Source: DASPSR01 sp035498715
GTDB taxonomy: Bacteria > Nitrospirota > UBA9217
Direction of reading: 5' to 3'
DNA: 30,729 nucleotides
NCBI GenBank assembly: GCA_035498715.1
Contig: DATJZV010000027.1
Location: 1-30,729, forward strand
A program made the translations under genes and the position numbers. This document shows, piece after piece, positions 20,953 through 30,290 of the stretch (positions within the stretch are counted from its first letter, which is position 1; every line of letters begins with the position of its first letter). The notes under the pieces were generated by a model that did no database searches, was not told the origin of the DNA, and saw only the letters and a program-made list of their open reading frames with translations.

Positions 20953-22782
20953 ATGAAAAAAGGATCACAATTATTGCTCTATCTGCTGATATTCCTTGCG
21001 TTCATCAGTCTATTCCGGCTGTTTTCCGAACCGCAGACGGAAGCCGTCCCATACAGCGATTTTAAAGTGCTCGTGACGGAGAAGCGGGTCAAGGACCTCG
21101 TAATCGCAAGTGACCGCATTACCGGAGTGCTCATCCCGAAGGCGGCGGGAGAAAAGGAAAAGCCGTTCACAGTCGTGCGGGCAGGGGTTGATGATCCCGA
21201 CTTGGTTAAAAATCTCATGGCGTCCGGCATTACGTTTCGGGGCGAGGCCACGACCAATTGGTTCAGGGACTTCCTGCTCACTTGGATTCTTCCCCTTGTC
21301 ATTCTCATAGTCATCTGGAGTTTTGTCTTCCGGAGAATGGGCGGGGGCGGCGCCGGTGAAACGTTCATGAGCTTCGGTAAGTCTCGTGCCAAGATTTATA
21401 GCGAGAGCGATGTGAAAGTGACGTTTCATGATGTGGCCGGCGTAGAGGAAGCGAAGGAAGAGCTCATGGAAGTAGTGGAGTTCCTCAAGCACCCGGACAA
21501 ATTTACCAAGCTCGGGGGCCGCATTCCCAAGGGCGTCCTGCTTGTGGGACCGCCCGGCACAGGCAAGACGCTTTTGGCCAGGGCTGTTGCGGGCGAGGCC
21601 AAGGTTCCCTTTTTCTCTATGAGTGGTTCCGAGTTCGTCGAGATGTTCGTGGGCGTCGGGGCGTCGCGTGTACGTGATCTGTTTCAACAGGCCGTGCAGA
21701 AAGCGCCGTGTATTATCTTCATCGATGAGCTCGACGCCATAGGCCGTGCCCGGGGTGTAGGCATCGCGGGCGCGCACGAGGAGCGGGAACAGACGCTGAA
21801 CCAGCTTCTTGCCGAGATGGACGGCTTTGACCCACGGAAGGGAGTGATCATCATTTCTGCAACGAACCGGCCGGAAATCCTCGACCCGGCCCTGCTCCGG
21901 CCCGGACGCTTCGACCGACACGTTCTTGTTGACCGGCCGAACATCAAGGACCGCGAGAATATTCTGAAGATTCACGTTCGGGGTGTCAAGCTTTCAAAAG
22001 ATGTAGACGTCACAGTGCTTGCTGCACGAACCCCGGGCTTTGTGGGTGCAGACCTAGCGAACATTGTGAACGAGGCCGCGCTTCTTGCAGCACGCAAGAA
22101 TAAGACTGAAGTGGACATGACGGACTTTGAGGCCGCCATTGACCGTGTCGTCGCTGGCCTCGAAAAAAAGACGCGTGTCATGAACAACAAGGAGAAAGAG
22201 ATTGTGGCCTATCACGAGTGCGGTCACACGATTATGGCTGAGCTCCTGCCCACGACCGACCCGGTGCACCGCGTTTCCATCGTCCAGCGCGGCATCGCGG
22301 CGCTGGGCTATACGCTCCAGCTCCCGACCGAGGACCGGTACCTCATGACCAAGACGGAGCTCAAAGACAAGCTCTGCGTGATGCTGGGCGGACGCGTGGC
22401 CGAAGAGATCGTCTTCAATGAGGTCTCGACGGGCGCGCAGAACGACCTCCAGCGCGCGGCGAACATCGCGCGGAGCATGGTCACGGAATACGGCATGACT
22501 GAGAAGTTCGGGCCACTCACCTTTGAAAAAGAACGCCGTCCCATGTTCCTCGACATCGGGCTGCCTCCCGGGACAAAAGAATATAGCGAAGACACGGCAC
22601 GCCAGATCGACGAGGAGGTGAAACGTCTCGTGGACGAGGCGTATAAGAAAGTCAGCGAGGTACTCAGGGCCAATCAGAACAAGCTCAAGATTCTTGCGGC
22701 AGCACTTCTGGAGAAAGAGACCATCGAAGGAGATGAGATCAGGAAAACATTGGGGCTACCGGAGAAGAAGGAACAGGCTTAA
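20953..22782 (+). CDS. ftsH: ATP-dependent zinc metalloprotease FtsH
   Basis: 609 residues. Two N-terminal transmembrane helices (about 6-24 and 100-122) flank a periplasmic domain. The AAA ATPase has Walker A GPPGTGKT (199-206), Walker B IIFIDELDAIG and the second region of homology ATNRPEILDPALLRPGRFDR. The zinc site is HECGH (421-425). It degrades membrane and regulatory proteins at the inner membrane. The ATG at 20953 is chosen because GAGG lies upstream and the length then fits the family; a GTG at 20887 or ATG at 20941 would add an untypical extension. It ends at a strong terminator. Confidence 0.95.
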   Translation: MKKGSQLLLYLLIFLAFISLFRLFSEPQTEAVPYSDFKVLVTEKRVKDLVIASDRITGVLIPKAAGEKEKPFTVVRAGVDDPDLVKNLMASGITFRGEATTNWFRDFLLTWILPLVILIVIWSFVFRRMGGGGAGETFMSFGKSRAKIYSESDVKVTFHDVAGVEEAKEELMEVVEFLKHPDKFTKLGGRIPKGVLLVGPPGTGKTLLARAVAGEAKVPFFSMSGSEFVEMFVGVGASRVRDLFQQAVQKAPCIIFIDELDAIGRARGVGIAGAHEEREQTLNQLLAEMDGFDPRKGVIIISATNRPEILDPALLRPGRFDRHVLVDRPNIKDRENILKIHVRGVKLSKDVDVTVLAARTPGFVGADLANIVNEAALLAARKNKTEVDMTDFEAAIDRVVAGLEKKTRVMNNKEKEIVAYHECGHTIMAELLPTTDPVHRVSIVQRGIAALGYTLQLPTEDRYLMTKTELKDKLCVMLGGRVAEEIVFNEVSTGAQNDLQRAANIARSMVTEYGMTEKFGPLTFEKERRPMFLDIGLPPGTKEYSEDTARQIDEEVKRLVDEAYKKVSEVLRANQNKLKILAAALLEKETIEGDEIRKTLGLPEKKEQA

Positions 22783-22808
22783 TCTGGGAACACCAATGCA
22801 AGCAATAA

Positions 22809-22846
22809 AAAAGCGCTCATGCACAATGAGCGCTTTTCTTTTTTTT
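22809..22846 (+). terminator. Strong terminator after ftsH
   Basis: A perfect 12-bp stem (22809-22820 with 22826-22837) with a five-base loop, then C and eight Ts. The A run on the 5' side means it could also stop minus-strand transcription coming from parC. Confidence 0.9.
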
Positions 22847-22874
22847 CGTGAATCTATATATGAGCGTCGATTGA

Positions 22875-25154
22875 TTATGCGAATTTTATCGCCTTCACCG
22901 CCTTGAGGCCCACGCTGCCGCGGCTCATCACGCCGTACTCTCTCAGATCGATTACCTTTTCTTTGCCCTTCTCGTCAATTACCTTCACCTCCTCACTCTT
23001 ACGCACTGCCCGGAAGAGCGCAACCTCGCCGTTCTTCACATTCACAAGCTTGACTCCCTTGCCTGCGCCGGTGAGAAGCGGGATGTCTTTTGCCGCAATA
23101 ACGATAGCCTTGCCCTCGGTAGTAAGAAACAGAGCATTCGGAAGGTCGATGATGTCCACGCCCATTATGCTGTCGCCGGGCTTCACGCCCGCAAACTTTT
23201 TCCCAGCTCGTGTGGTCACAGTATTGAAGGACGACAGGTCGAACTTGAAGCCGATGCCCTTGGCTGTTACGCTCAGCGCGGTTACGGATCCGCCGGCTAG
23301 CGACAGCCGTTCCTGCTTATCTTTTGTTTTGGCCTCTGCCGTGGCATCAGCAGAGACCGCGCCTCCTGCAAGAACGGTCGTCAGGTTCATGGCGGACACG
23401 GGCCGTTCGCCATCGCCGAACTTGAACAAATGCTGGACGGGTTCGCCAAAACCCGATCCTGACGGCAGGTCGTGCGCCTTTATTACGTATACCTTGCCTG
23501 CTGAAGAGAATACAGCGATGCTGTCACGGGTGTTCGCAGGCAAGAGGGCTAAGAGTTCATCCCCTTCCTTGAATCGCAGGTTCTCTCCCACCGTTTTTAC
23601 GCGCCTGATCCAGCCCATCTTAGTGAGGATCACCGTAATGTCTTCATGCACGATGAAGTCCTCTTGCGTAAACTCCACCTCTTCGGCTGCCTTCATAACA
23701 GACTTGCGCTTGTCGCCGTACTTTTCCTTGATCTCAAGAAGCTCAGTCTTAATCAGGCCCCAGACCTTTTTTTGGTTCGCGAGGATTGCCTCGATATGCT
23801 TCTTCTGGCTGGTCTTTTCGGCCTTTTCCTTGAGGATGCGCTCGATCTCAAGGCCCACGAGCTTGTAGAGCTGCATCTCAAGGATCGCCTTCACCTGCTC
23901 GTCATCAAGCTTGAAGTGTTTCTTGAGTTTGTCTGCCGCATCCTCGCGCGACTTTGCTCTGCGGATGATCTTGATTGCCATATCGAGGTCGTCGTAAAGC
24001 ACTTCGAAGGCCTTCAGAATATGCAGCCTGGCCTTGAGGAGCCTCAGGTCGTAGTTGAGCCGTTTGGTCGTGATTTCCAGGCGGAAATCAAGGAAGAACT
24101 GAATCATCTCCTTGAGCGACAGCCGCTCGGGTTCCATGTTCGGCTTGAGCGCAGTGAAGTTCACGGGAAACGTGGATTCAAGATCGGTATGCTTGAATAC
24201 ATAGGCCATCACTAGCTCGGTGTTTGCCTCTGCCTTGAGTTCGAGCACGATCCGTACTTCGTCCGTGGACTCGTCGCGGACGGCTGACACTTGCGGCAGT
24301 TTCCGGTCCTCTATCAAGCCGATGATCTTCTCGAGCAGCTTGGCCTTGTTCACCAGATAGGGAATCGAAGTAACGACGATGGCTTTTTTGCCGCGAGGGA
24401 GGTCTTCGACGACGTATTCGCCGCGGACCCGTATTCCGCCGCTTCCGGACTGGTAGATCTCCTTCAATTCTTTTTTGGAGTTCAGGACCTGTCCGCCAGT
24501 AGGGAAATCCGGACCCTTGATCAACTTGAGAATATCCTTCACCTCAATATTGGAATTGTCGATCATGGCCACGAGCCCATCGATTACCTCGCCGAGATTG
24601 TGCGGTGGGAAGGAGCAGCTCATGCCCACAGCGATACCGGAGGTCCCATTCACCAGAAGCTGGGGGAACCGCGCAGGAAGCACCGCAGGCTCCTTGAGAG
24701 AGTTATCGTAATTTGGACGGAAGACGATGGTCTCTCTGTCAATCTCGACGAGAAGTTCTTCCGCGATTTTCGAAAGCCGTGCCTCGGTATAGCGCATGGC
24801 GGCTGCCGGGTCGCCATCGAGACTGCCGAAATTGCCCGACCCCTCGATGAGGGTATAGCGTAGCGAAAATTCTTGGGCCATCCTGACCATAGCATCGTAT
24901 GCCGCTTGATCGCCGTGGGGGTGAAATTTTCCGAGGACCTCGCCAACCACCGCGGCACTCTTCCTGAACTTGGCCGTGGGCCCGAGTCCCATCTCCCACA
25001 TGGCGTAGAGGATGCGCCGGTGCACTGGCTTAAGCCCGTCACGCACGTCCGGGAGCGAGCGGGAAACAATGGTCGATAGCGCATATGTGAGGAACCTGTT
25101 CTCGACCTCAGAATGCAGCGCTGTGGTTAGAACCGCGTCGTCTTCAATCGGCAT
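22875..25154 (-). CDS. parC: Type IIA topoisomerase A subunit, ParC-like
   Basis: 759 residues. The breakage-reunion domain has KPVHRRILYAMWEMG, the QRDR segment KFHPHGDQAAYDAMVRMAQ and the catalytic Tyr122 in AAMRYTEARLS. A long coiled-coil tower follows (about 370-480) and then a beta-pinwheel C-terminal domain. No GyrA box (QRRGGxG-type) is seen, which favours topoisomerase IV (ParC) over gyrase. Position 83, where GyrA has quinolone-contacting Ser, is Gln; Asp87 is kept. AAAGGGG lies eight bases before the ATG. No parE neighbour is in the window. Confidence 0.88.
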   Translation of the reverse strand: MPIEDDAVLTTALHSEVENRFLTYALSTIVSRSLPDVRDGLKPVHRRILYAMWEMGLGPTAKFRKSAAVVGEVLGKFHPHGDQAAYDAMVRMAQEFSLRYTLIEGSGNFGSLDGDPAAAMRYTEARLSKIAEELLVEIDRETIVFRPNYDNSLKEPAVLPARFPQLLVNGTSGIAVGMSCSFPPHNLGEVIDGLVAMIDNSNIEVKDILKLIKGPDFPTGGQVLNSKKELKEIYQSGSGGIRVRGEYVVEDLPRGKKAIVVTSIPYLVNKAKLLEKIIGLIEDRKLPQVSAVRDESTDEVRIVLELKAEANTELVMAYVFKHTDLESTFPVNFTALKPNMEPERLSLKEMIQFFLDFRLEITTKRLNYDLRLLKARLHILKAFEVLYDDLDMAIKIIRRAKSREDAADKLKKHFKLDDEQVKAILEMQLYKLVGLEIERILKEKAEKTSQKKHIEAILANQKKVWGLIKTELLEIKEKYGDKRKSVMKAAEEVEFTQEDFIVHEDITVILTKMGWIRRVKTVGENLRFKEGDELLALLPANTRDSIAVFSSAGKVYVIKAHDLPSGSGFGEPVQHLFKFGDGERPVSAMNLTTVLAGGAVSADATAEAKTKDKQERLSLAGGSVTALSVTAKGIGFKFDLSSFNTVTTRAGKKFAGVKPGDSIMGVDIIDLPNALFLTTEGKAIVIAAKDIPLLTGAGKGVKLVNVKNGEVALFRAVRKSEEVKVIDEKGKEKVIDLREYGVMSRGSVGLKAVKAIKFA

Positions 25155-25267
25155 TCAGAACCCCTTTCTTTTAAAAAATGGATTTTCCCCTTGCTTTCTT
25201 TTTTTAACGGACGGTATATTACCATAAAAAGGTTGTGATTTTCAAAGTAAGTTTTCGAAAAGTAGGG

Positions 25268-25273
25268 TATAAT
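25268..25273 (+). promoter_or_regulatory. TATAAT box directly before the CpXC gene
   Basis: A perfect TATAAT ends only six bases before the ATG at 25280, so transcription starting seven bases downstream would begin at or near the start codon. No clear -35 box or ribosome site is seen. A leaderless mRNA is possible. Confidence 0.4.
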
Positions 25274-25279
25274 ATTTTA

Positions 25280-26134
25280 ATGGTAAACCTGCTGAACAAT
25301 CAGGCCGAAGCCTACAGTGTTGAAACATTCCAGTGCGGGCACTGCGACCGGGACTTCCAAGCCAAGGTCATCACCTGGGTGGATGTCTCTCGAGCGCCGC
25401 AGGCCAGAAGAGCGCTGCTCAAGTGGGAGTTCAATATTATTGAGTGCACGCACTGCGGATGCCGTCACTTTTCCGGGACTCCTTTCTTTTATGAGGATTT
25501 TGAAGAAGGGCTTTTGATTGCTGTGTTCCCTCGGATACCTGATAAGCGCGGAGACGTTGAAAAAGGTATCAAGGAAAAATATGGCTATTATCCCGTTCTT
25601 GAATTTTTTTATGACATGACGCAGATCTGGATGCTTATCTACTTCCAGGAACACTATAAGATGAATAAGAACCTGCGAGCCCTCTCGAGAATCGGGAAGG
25701 GTGAAGAGCGGCTGCGTAAAATGCTCCGGTTCCTCAAGGAAGACTCGCTGATGATAGACATCCGCGAAAAGTTGACGGAATCGTTCTTCGGAGATGCGAC
25801 CAATGACGAGCTGGTAGACATCCTCGGACAGGCTATATATACGCTCGAAGAGATGCTCCCGTGGCCGCGGGACAGGCGGTGCAAGTGCGGAGCTGACCTC
25901 TCTCACGAATTCAAGTGCTGCGGGAACCGGATCAACCTCGACGAACACGATAATCTGCTCTCGCGACATTACATCATTTACTGTCCAAACTGTAAGGAGT
26001 CGCTCTCCGGAGCTTCGTGCGGCGTATGCGGCAGGGTGTATACTTGGAAGCTCGGGGTCGTAGATTCAATCGCTTCCGAGAGCGGTAAGACGCGCAAGGA
26101 TGCCACCGTAACTCAGCGCGAACTGGAGGTTTGA
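25280..26134 (+). CDS. CpXC-domain zinc-ribbon protein
   Basis: 284 residues. The N-terminal domain has FQCGHCDRDFQA, VDVSRAPQARRALLKWEFN and ECTHCGCRHF, the usual spacing of the CpXC family. A helical middle follows. The C-terminal part is another cysteine-rich zone (RRCKCGADL, CC at KCCGN, YCPNCKESL, ASCGVCGRVY), suggesting two further zinc ribbons. It is probably cytoplasmic and metal-binding; no enzymatic role is known for the family. A possible leaderless promoter lies upstream; a GTG at 25235 is an unlikely earlier start. It is divergent from parC. Confidence 0.75.
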   Translation: MVNLLNNQAEAYSVETFQCGHCDRDFQAKVITWVDVSRAPQARRALLKWEFNIIECTHCGCRHFSGTPFFYEDFEEGLLIAVFPRIPDKRGDVEKGIKEKYGYYPVLEFFYDMTQIWMLIYFQEHYKMNKNLRALSRIGKGEERLRKMLRFLKEDSLMIDIREKLTESFFGDATNDELVDILGQAIYTLEEMLPWPRDRRCKCGADLSHEFKCCGNRINLDEHDNLLSRHYIIYCPNCKESLSGASCGVCGRVYTWKLGVVDSIASESGKTRKDATVTQRELEV

Positions 26135-26584
26135 GCAAAAAGGCAGAGAATCATTTATCGACATTGCGTGAAATGCCGTAAAGTTTAATACATTTTATAG
26201 CATAAAAATGCATTTTAATAATTATTTTTAATAAAAACAATAACTTATATATAAACACATTTTGAATACCAAAGAAGGATTTTTCTTGACGCCCTATCTT
26301 TCTTATGCTAATTTCAATATAAGAATATCTCCCCGCTTTACTATTCAAATCGAACACGTGGTTTATAAAAATGTAGGTGTGGAAGTGCAATATGCGGTAC
26401 TCATCGTCATCATGAGCGTGTAACGTCTTCATTTGATTGAATACTCCGTCGCTGCTGCAAATGCGCTCATTGGACAACGATATTGCTTCGCTGCAACGCA
26501 CTGCACAAGCCGCTCCTGCCTTCATCTCCGTGTGGAACCAACGAATGATCCTCAACGGCGAGCGCGCAGTACGTCGGAGGCACC
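26135..26584. other. AT-rich intergenic region
   Basis: About 450 bases, very AT-rich in the first 200. A minus-strand frame of about 134 codons (26151-26555) exists but lacks a ribosome site and family features and has an odd composition. The right edge carries GGAGG five bases before the cyclase gene. No clear promoter was picked. Confidence 0.4.
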
Positions 26585-28618
26585 ATGTTAAATACGATAG
26601 CAGGAGAGCACCTGCCGGACCTCTTCTTGACCGAGAAGTGGCAGGAGCTTTTTACGACCCTCTCAGATACCCTCGGATTTACGCTGAGTATTTATTCTGC
26701 AACGGGAAAGCCCATCTATATCCCCGAAGGCGCGCATCCTCTGTGCAAGGAGTTCCGGACGCTGTCACCGGATTTTCAGTCCCAGTGCGAAACCTCCTGT
26801 CTCCCCTTCATAAAGAACACGCTTAAGTTAGGAAAGCCCAACGTCTTTAAATGTTATGCAAAGATCATGAGTTTTGCAATCCCCGTTGAATATATGGCTG
26901 AAAAGGCGGTAATCCTGGGGCAGGGTTCTTTTTCCTCCTACGATGACTTCCGTGAATGCATGGACCTCGTGAACTCTTTCGGCATCAATACGATTGCTGT
27001 TAAAGCACCCCTCACCTTTACCAGTTCCAAAGATGCTTGGAAGGCTTGCGGTTTTGTGGCAGACTCGGTAAATCGGCTTTTAAAAAACACCCAGGAAACC
27101 GTTACTCTCAGGAAAAAGTTCGAGAGCCTGAAGACCGTCTTTGGAAGGTGGGGTGCTGTTGCCCAGGAACAGCCGGAAGTCATGTATCGAGACATGATAA
27201 ACAAGCTTTCCACGCTGCTCGACATTGACTGCATTGCCATCCTGATCCTCGATCGGCAGCGGGGAAGGTACATAAGCCTGTATCATCTGTCGAAAGGTGG
27301 AGGACAGGGAGAGGCTCTGAGCATCGACGAGCATGATCCAATCGTGAAGGACCTCCTCGGTGGCAAGCCGTTTGTCCTGTCGGCAGAGCCGATTACGGAC
27401 CCAGAGGCAGATTTCCTGATCGGCATGGGTGCATTGTACTTTTTCCCCATCATGGTGAATACGAAATTAGAGGCTATTCTACGCGTTGCCGACCGGGTCC
27501 TCAAAGAGAGCGACAAACAGATCTTTACCGCATTCTGCAAACAGACCTCCCTCTCTATAGAGAATTATCGCCTGCACCAAGACCTCCATAAGAAATTCAG
27601 CCGTTTTGCAACTATTTCTGAACTGACAAAGGCTATGGCGCCGATCCAGAATTACGACACCCTGCTCCGGACGATCCTTGACAAGTCCGCCGAGCTTCTC
27701 AAGGCAGAGCAGGGGTCCCTGATGCTGCTCGACCAGGAGACCGATGTCCTGCTTCTGGAAGCCAAAAAGGGTATCATCGAAGGCGTAACGGAAAAACTCA
27801 GAATTCATCGGGGTGAAGGAATTGCCGGCAAAGTGGCCGAACTCGGCGAACCCATACTCGTTGAGAACCTTGAGAAAGACCCGAGGATCAAACAGAAGAA
27901 CCGACAGCACTATAAGACACGATCGTTTGTCAGCGTGCCGATCAAGATTGAAGACCGAATCATCGGCGTGCTCAACCTTGCGGACAAGGCCTCCGGGGAA
28001 GTCTTCAATGAAGAGGATCTGAATCTCATCCAGTCCTTTGCGAACAATGCTGCCATCGTCATGGAACGGAACGTATTTTATAATAAAACAGAGGAGCTCA
28101 AAAAACTGACCATAACAGATCCCCTCACTGGCCTTTTGAACCGGCGCTATCTATACGAACGGTTGAAGGATGAAGTGGCACGGTCCGAACGCCATGGCTA
28201 CCCCCTCAGCCTTCTCATGCTCGATCTCGACGGATTTAAATATTGCAACGACACCTTCGGACATCTATTTGGCGACAAGACGCTCAAAGCGATTGCAGAG
28301 ACCATCTTGAACACTGTCCGGACTATGGACATAGTGGCACGGTATGGCGGAGATGAATTTATGGTCATCCTGCCGGAAACTGATGAGTCATTGGCTATCG
28401 ACATTGCAGAACGGCTGAGGAACAATGTGGCGAAGAAGGTGGTCTTGACCCAAACCCAAAATTCCGCCGGCGAGGAACCGCGTACTCTGACGGCCAGTAT
28501 AGGCATCGCGTGCTATCCTGAGCACGGGGAGACGGTAGAACTCCTGCTCGAGAATGTCGACAAAGCGCTATATCGCGCTAAGAATAAGGGTAAAAACAGG
28601 ATAGAGGTGTTTTCGTAG
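26585..28618 (+). CDS. Diguanylate cyclase with PocR and two GAF domains
   Basis: 677 residues, soluble. The N-terminal PocR-type sensor (about 15-165) contains LCKEFRTLSPDFQSQCETSC and a later Cys in FKCYAKIMSFAIPV. Two GAF domains follow (about 190-330 and 345-490; the second ends SFVSVPIKIEDRIIGVLNLA). The C-terminal GGDEF domain has LTGLLNRRYLYERL and the active motif RYGGDEF (586-592), preceded by an RxxD inhibitory site (579-582). It should make c-di-GMP and be subject to product inhibition. GGAGG precedes the ATG. One base separates its stop from the next start, so the two genes are coupled. Confidence 0.9.
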   Translation: MLNTIAGEHLPDLFLTEKWQELFTTLSDTLGFTLSIYSATGKPIYIPEGAHPLCKEFRTLSPDFQSQCETSCLPFIKNTLKLGKPNVFKCYAKIMSFAIPVEYMAEKAVILGQGSFSSYDDFRECMDLVNSFGINTIAVKAPLTFTSSKDAWKACGFVADSVNRLLKNTQETVTLRKKFESLKTVFGRWGAVAQEQPEVMYRDMINKLSTLLDIDCIAILILDRQRGRYISLYHLSKGGGQGEALSIDEHDPIVKDLLGGKPFVLSAEPITDPEADFLIGMGALYFFPIMVNTKLEAILRVADRVLKESDKQIFTAFCKQTSLSIENYRLHQDLHKKFSRFATISELTKAMAPIQNYDTLLRTILDKSAELLKAEQGSLMLLDQETDVLLLEAKKGIIEGVTEKLRIHRGEGIAGKVAELGEPILVENLEKDPRIKQKNRQHYKTRSFVSVPIKIEDRIIGVLNLADKASGEVFNEEDLNLIQSFANNAAIVMERNVFYNKTEELKKLTITDPLTGLLNRRYLYERLKDEVARSERHGYPLSLLMLDLDGFKYCNDTFGHLFGDKTLKAIAETILNTVRTMDIVARYGGDEFMVILPETDESLAIDIAERLRNNVAKKVVLTQTQNSAGEEPRTLTASIGIACYPEHGETVELLLENVDKALYRAKNKGKNRIEVFS

Positions 28619-28619
28619 A

Positions 28620-30290
28620 ATGCTATTTAGTGCACTCCAAGAACAGGATTTTTTCGGAAGAGCAGAGGTGTTGGCCGGTCTCTCCCGCAGGGTCCTCCAA
28701 GTGGGCAAGGGCATGGCGCAGAGCGCTGTTCTTTCTGGTTCGCATGGCATCGGGAAGACGGAGCTGCTCAAACAGCTCTTCGGCTCCCTGTTCTGGAGGC
28801 AGGAGAGGGTCGCTCCTTTTTACTACGCCGTTAATCCCGCCATGCTGTCCGCAGCAGCCTTTTCAAAAAACTATTTGACGCGGTACCTTTGTCAGCGGCT
28901 CGCCTTTGAAAAAAAAGAGCAGCCTCTCCTTAATCTCGACGGTCTGTCAATCGAAAGTGTGTCCGCTCTCGTTGAAGAACGGGAAGCCGCTTGGGCCAGA
29001 GAAATTCTCGACCGATATGTCCAAAACGCCGGTGACCCCTATGACGCACTGCACATTGCGCTTAGCGCACCGTATCAGTCAGCGCTGGCTACCGGTATGC
29101 CGGTAGCAGTACTGATCGATGAGTTCCACCGGCTGAAGAATCTCCATATCGACGGTTCGCCCAATCCGCGGCTGGTATCCCTGTTCGAAGAGCCGCTGTC
29201 CTTGAGCAAGACCTCATATGTAGTTACGGGGAATGCGGCTGAGATTCATGAGATGCCCGTCACGAGCGGTCTGGAGAGAATACTGCTTCAACCGCTTGAA
29301 CCTGAAGATGCTTCGTCGAATGTGCTCTCCCTCCTTCGCATCTATGAGGCCGAAGGTAAAGCATCTCAGCTGCTCCTGCGCCATCTCGGTGGAAACCCCT
29401 TTTACCTGATGTGTGTCGTTAGGACGGCATGCGAGAAGAAGAATCCCGAGGAAATAGACTTCTGGAAGGCCTATGTCCGGGAGATACTCGAAGGGGCTCT
29501 CGCCCTTTCATGGTTGTTGGTCCTTAAGGGCTTTTTCCCAGACGTGGGGGTGAGGAGAACCGCCCTCGCTATAGCCTATAAAATCTATCACACGAGTGAG
29601 CCCCTTTCCTGTCAACGGATTGCGAAAGCCTTTGCGCTGACTGACGGTCAGGCAGAAGCGATAGCGCATGCCCTGTATCTCGCGGGTTTCGTCCGCGGAG
29701 AGTTCGGGGTATTCAGGGCGGTAGAGGATGGGGTGCTGCGGGACATCATTGACTGCGCTTACATGAAGGAGATCCTTGGGAAGCCAGCACTTGAATTGGA
29801 ACAGGAGTTCCTCGGAAGGTCGCTTCCACAGAAGGAGGGGGTCCTCCAATTTGACATGACCCTGCCTATGATCAAAGACGCGGAGCTGGTGGCAGCGCAG
29901 TGTCTCGAGCAGATAGGTAAGAACCTGCACATGAGCCAGGAGGCTCTTGGTCAGCTTCAGATAGCAGTTATCGAGGCGTGCATCAATGCGATCGAACATA
30001 GCAGGGGAGGAGAAAAGAAGATCTATTTGAGCATTACGGCGGATGGCGATCACGTGGAGGTGTCAATTGAAAGTTCCGGTCGGGAGTTCGCCGTGCAGGA
30101 GACCGGCGAGCCCATCGGCGACCGGGAACACGTGAAATCTGCCGGAAGGGGATTGGGAATCAAAATGATGAGGCGCTTTGCGGATGAAGTGAGGTTTGAA
30201 AAGACCGCCCGAGGATCAAAGACGGTGCTCATCAAAAATCTCGCAAAAGCAGCTGGTGTTCAGAAGGAGGATGCAGCAAACCGCGAATGA
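28620..30290 (+). CDS. AAA ATPase fused to an RsbW-like HATPase kinase domain
   Basis: 556 residues. The N-terminal ATPase has FFGRAEVLAGL, Walker A GSHGIGKT (40-47) and Walker B VAVLIDE (162-168), of the Orc/STAND-like group, followed by helical and winged-helix-like segments (about 300-390). The C-terminal 130 residues are an RsbW-type GHKL domain: N box LQIAVIEACINAIEHS (E452, N456) and G2 box GRGLGIKMMRRFADEV (about 509-524). The G1 box, normally DxGxGF, reads ESSGREF. Anti-sigma kinases of this type phosphorylate STAS proteins. The adjacent truncated STAS gene overlaps its end. The ATPase half may act as a stress sensor. The whole combination is not one I can name. Confidence 0.82.
   Translation: MLFSALQEQDFFGRAEVLAGLSRRVLQVGKGMAQSAVLSGSHGIGKTELLKQLFGSLFWRQERVAPFYYAVNPAMLSAAAFSKNYLTRYLCQRLAFEKKEQPLLNLDGLSIESVSALVEEREAAWAREILDRYVQNAGDPYDALHIALSAPYQSALATGMPVAVLIDEFHRLKNLHIDGSPNPRLVSLFEEPLSLSKTSYVVTGNAAEIHEMPVTSGLERILLQPLEPEDASSNVLSLLRIYEAEGKASQLLLRHLGGNPFYLMCVVRTACEKKNPEEIDFWKAYVREILEGALALSWLLVLKGFFPDVGVRRTALAIAYKIYHTSEPLSCQRIAKAFALTDGQAEAIAHALYLAGFVRGEFGVFRAVEDGVLRDIIDCAYMKEILGKPALELEQEFLGRSLPQKEGVLQFDMTLPMIKDAELVAAQCLEQIGKNLHMSQEALGQLQIAVIEACINAIEHSRGGEKKIYLSITADGDHVEVSIESSGREFAVQETGEPIGDREHVKSAGRGLGIKMMRRFADEVRFEKTARGSKTVLIKNLAKAAGVQKEDAANRE

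Noticed and set aside
21010..21975. Minus-strand frame of about 320 codons
   Set aside because: Opposite ftsH, which has complete AAA and protease motifs; the minus frame has no features.
26151..26555. Minus-strand frame of about 134 codons in the gap before the cyclase gene
   Set aside because: Very AT-rich, no ribosome site, odd amino-acid use and no family resemblance. A real gene cannot be fully excluded.
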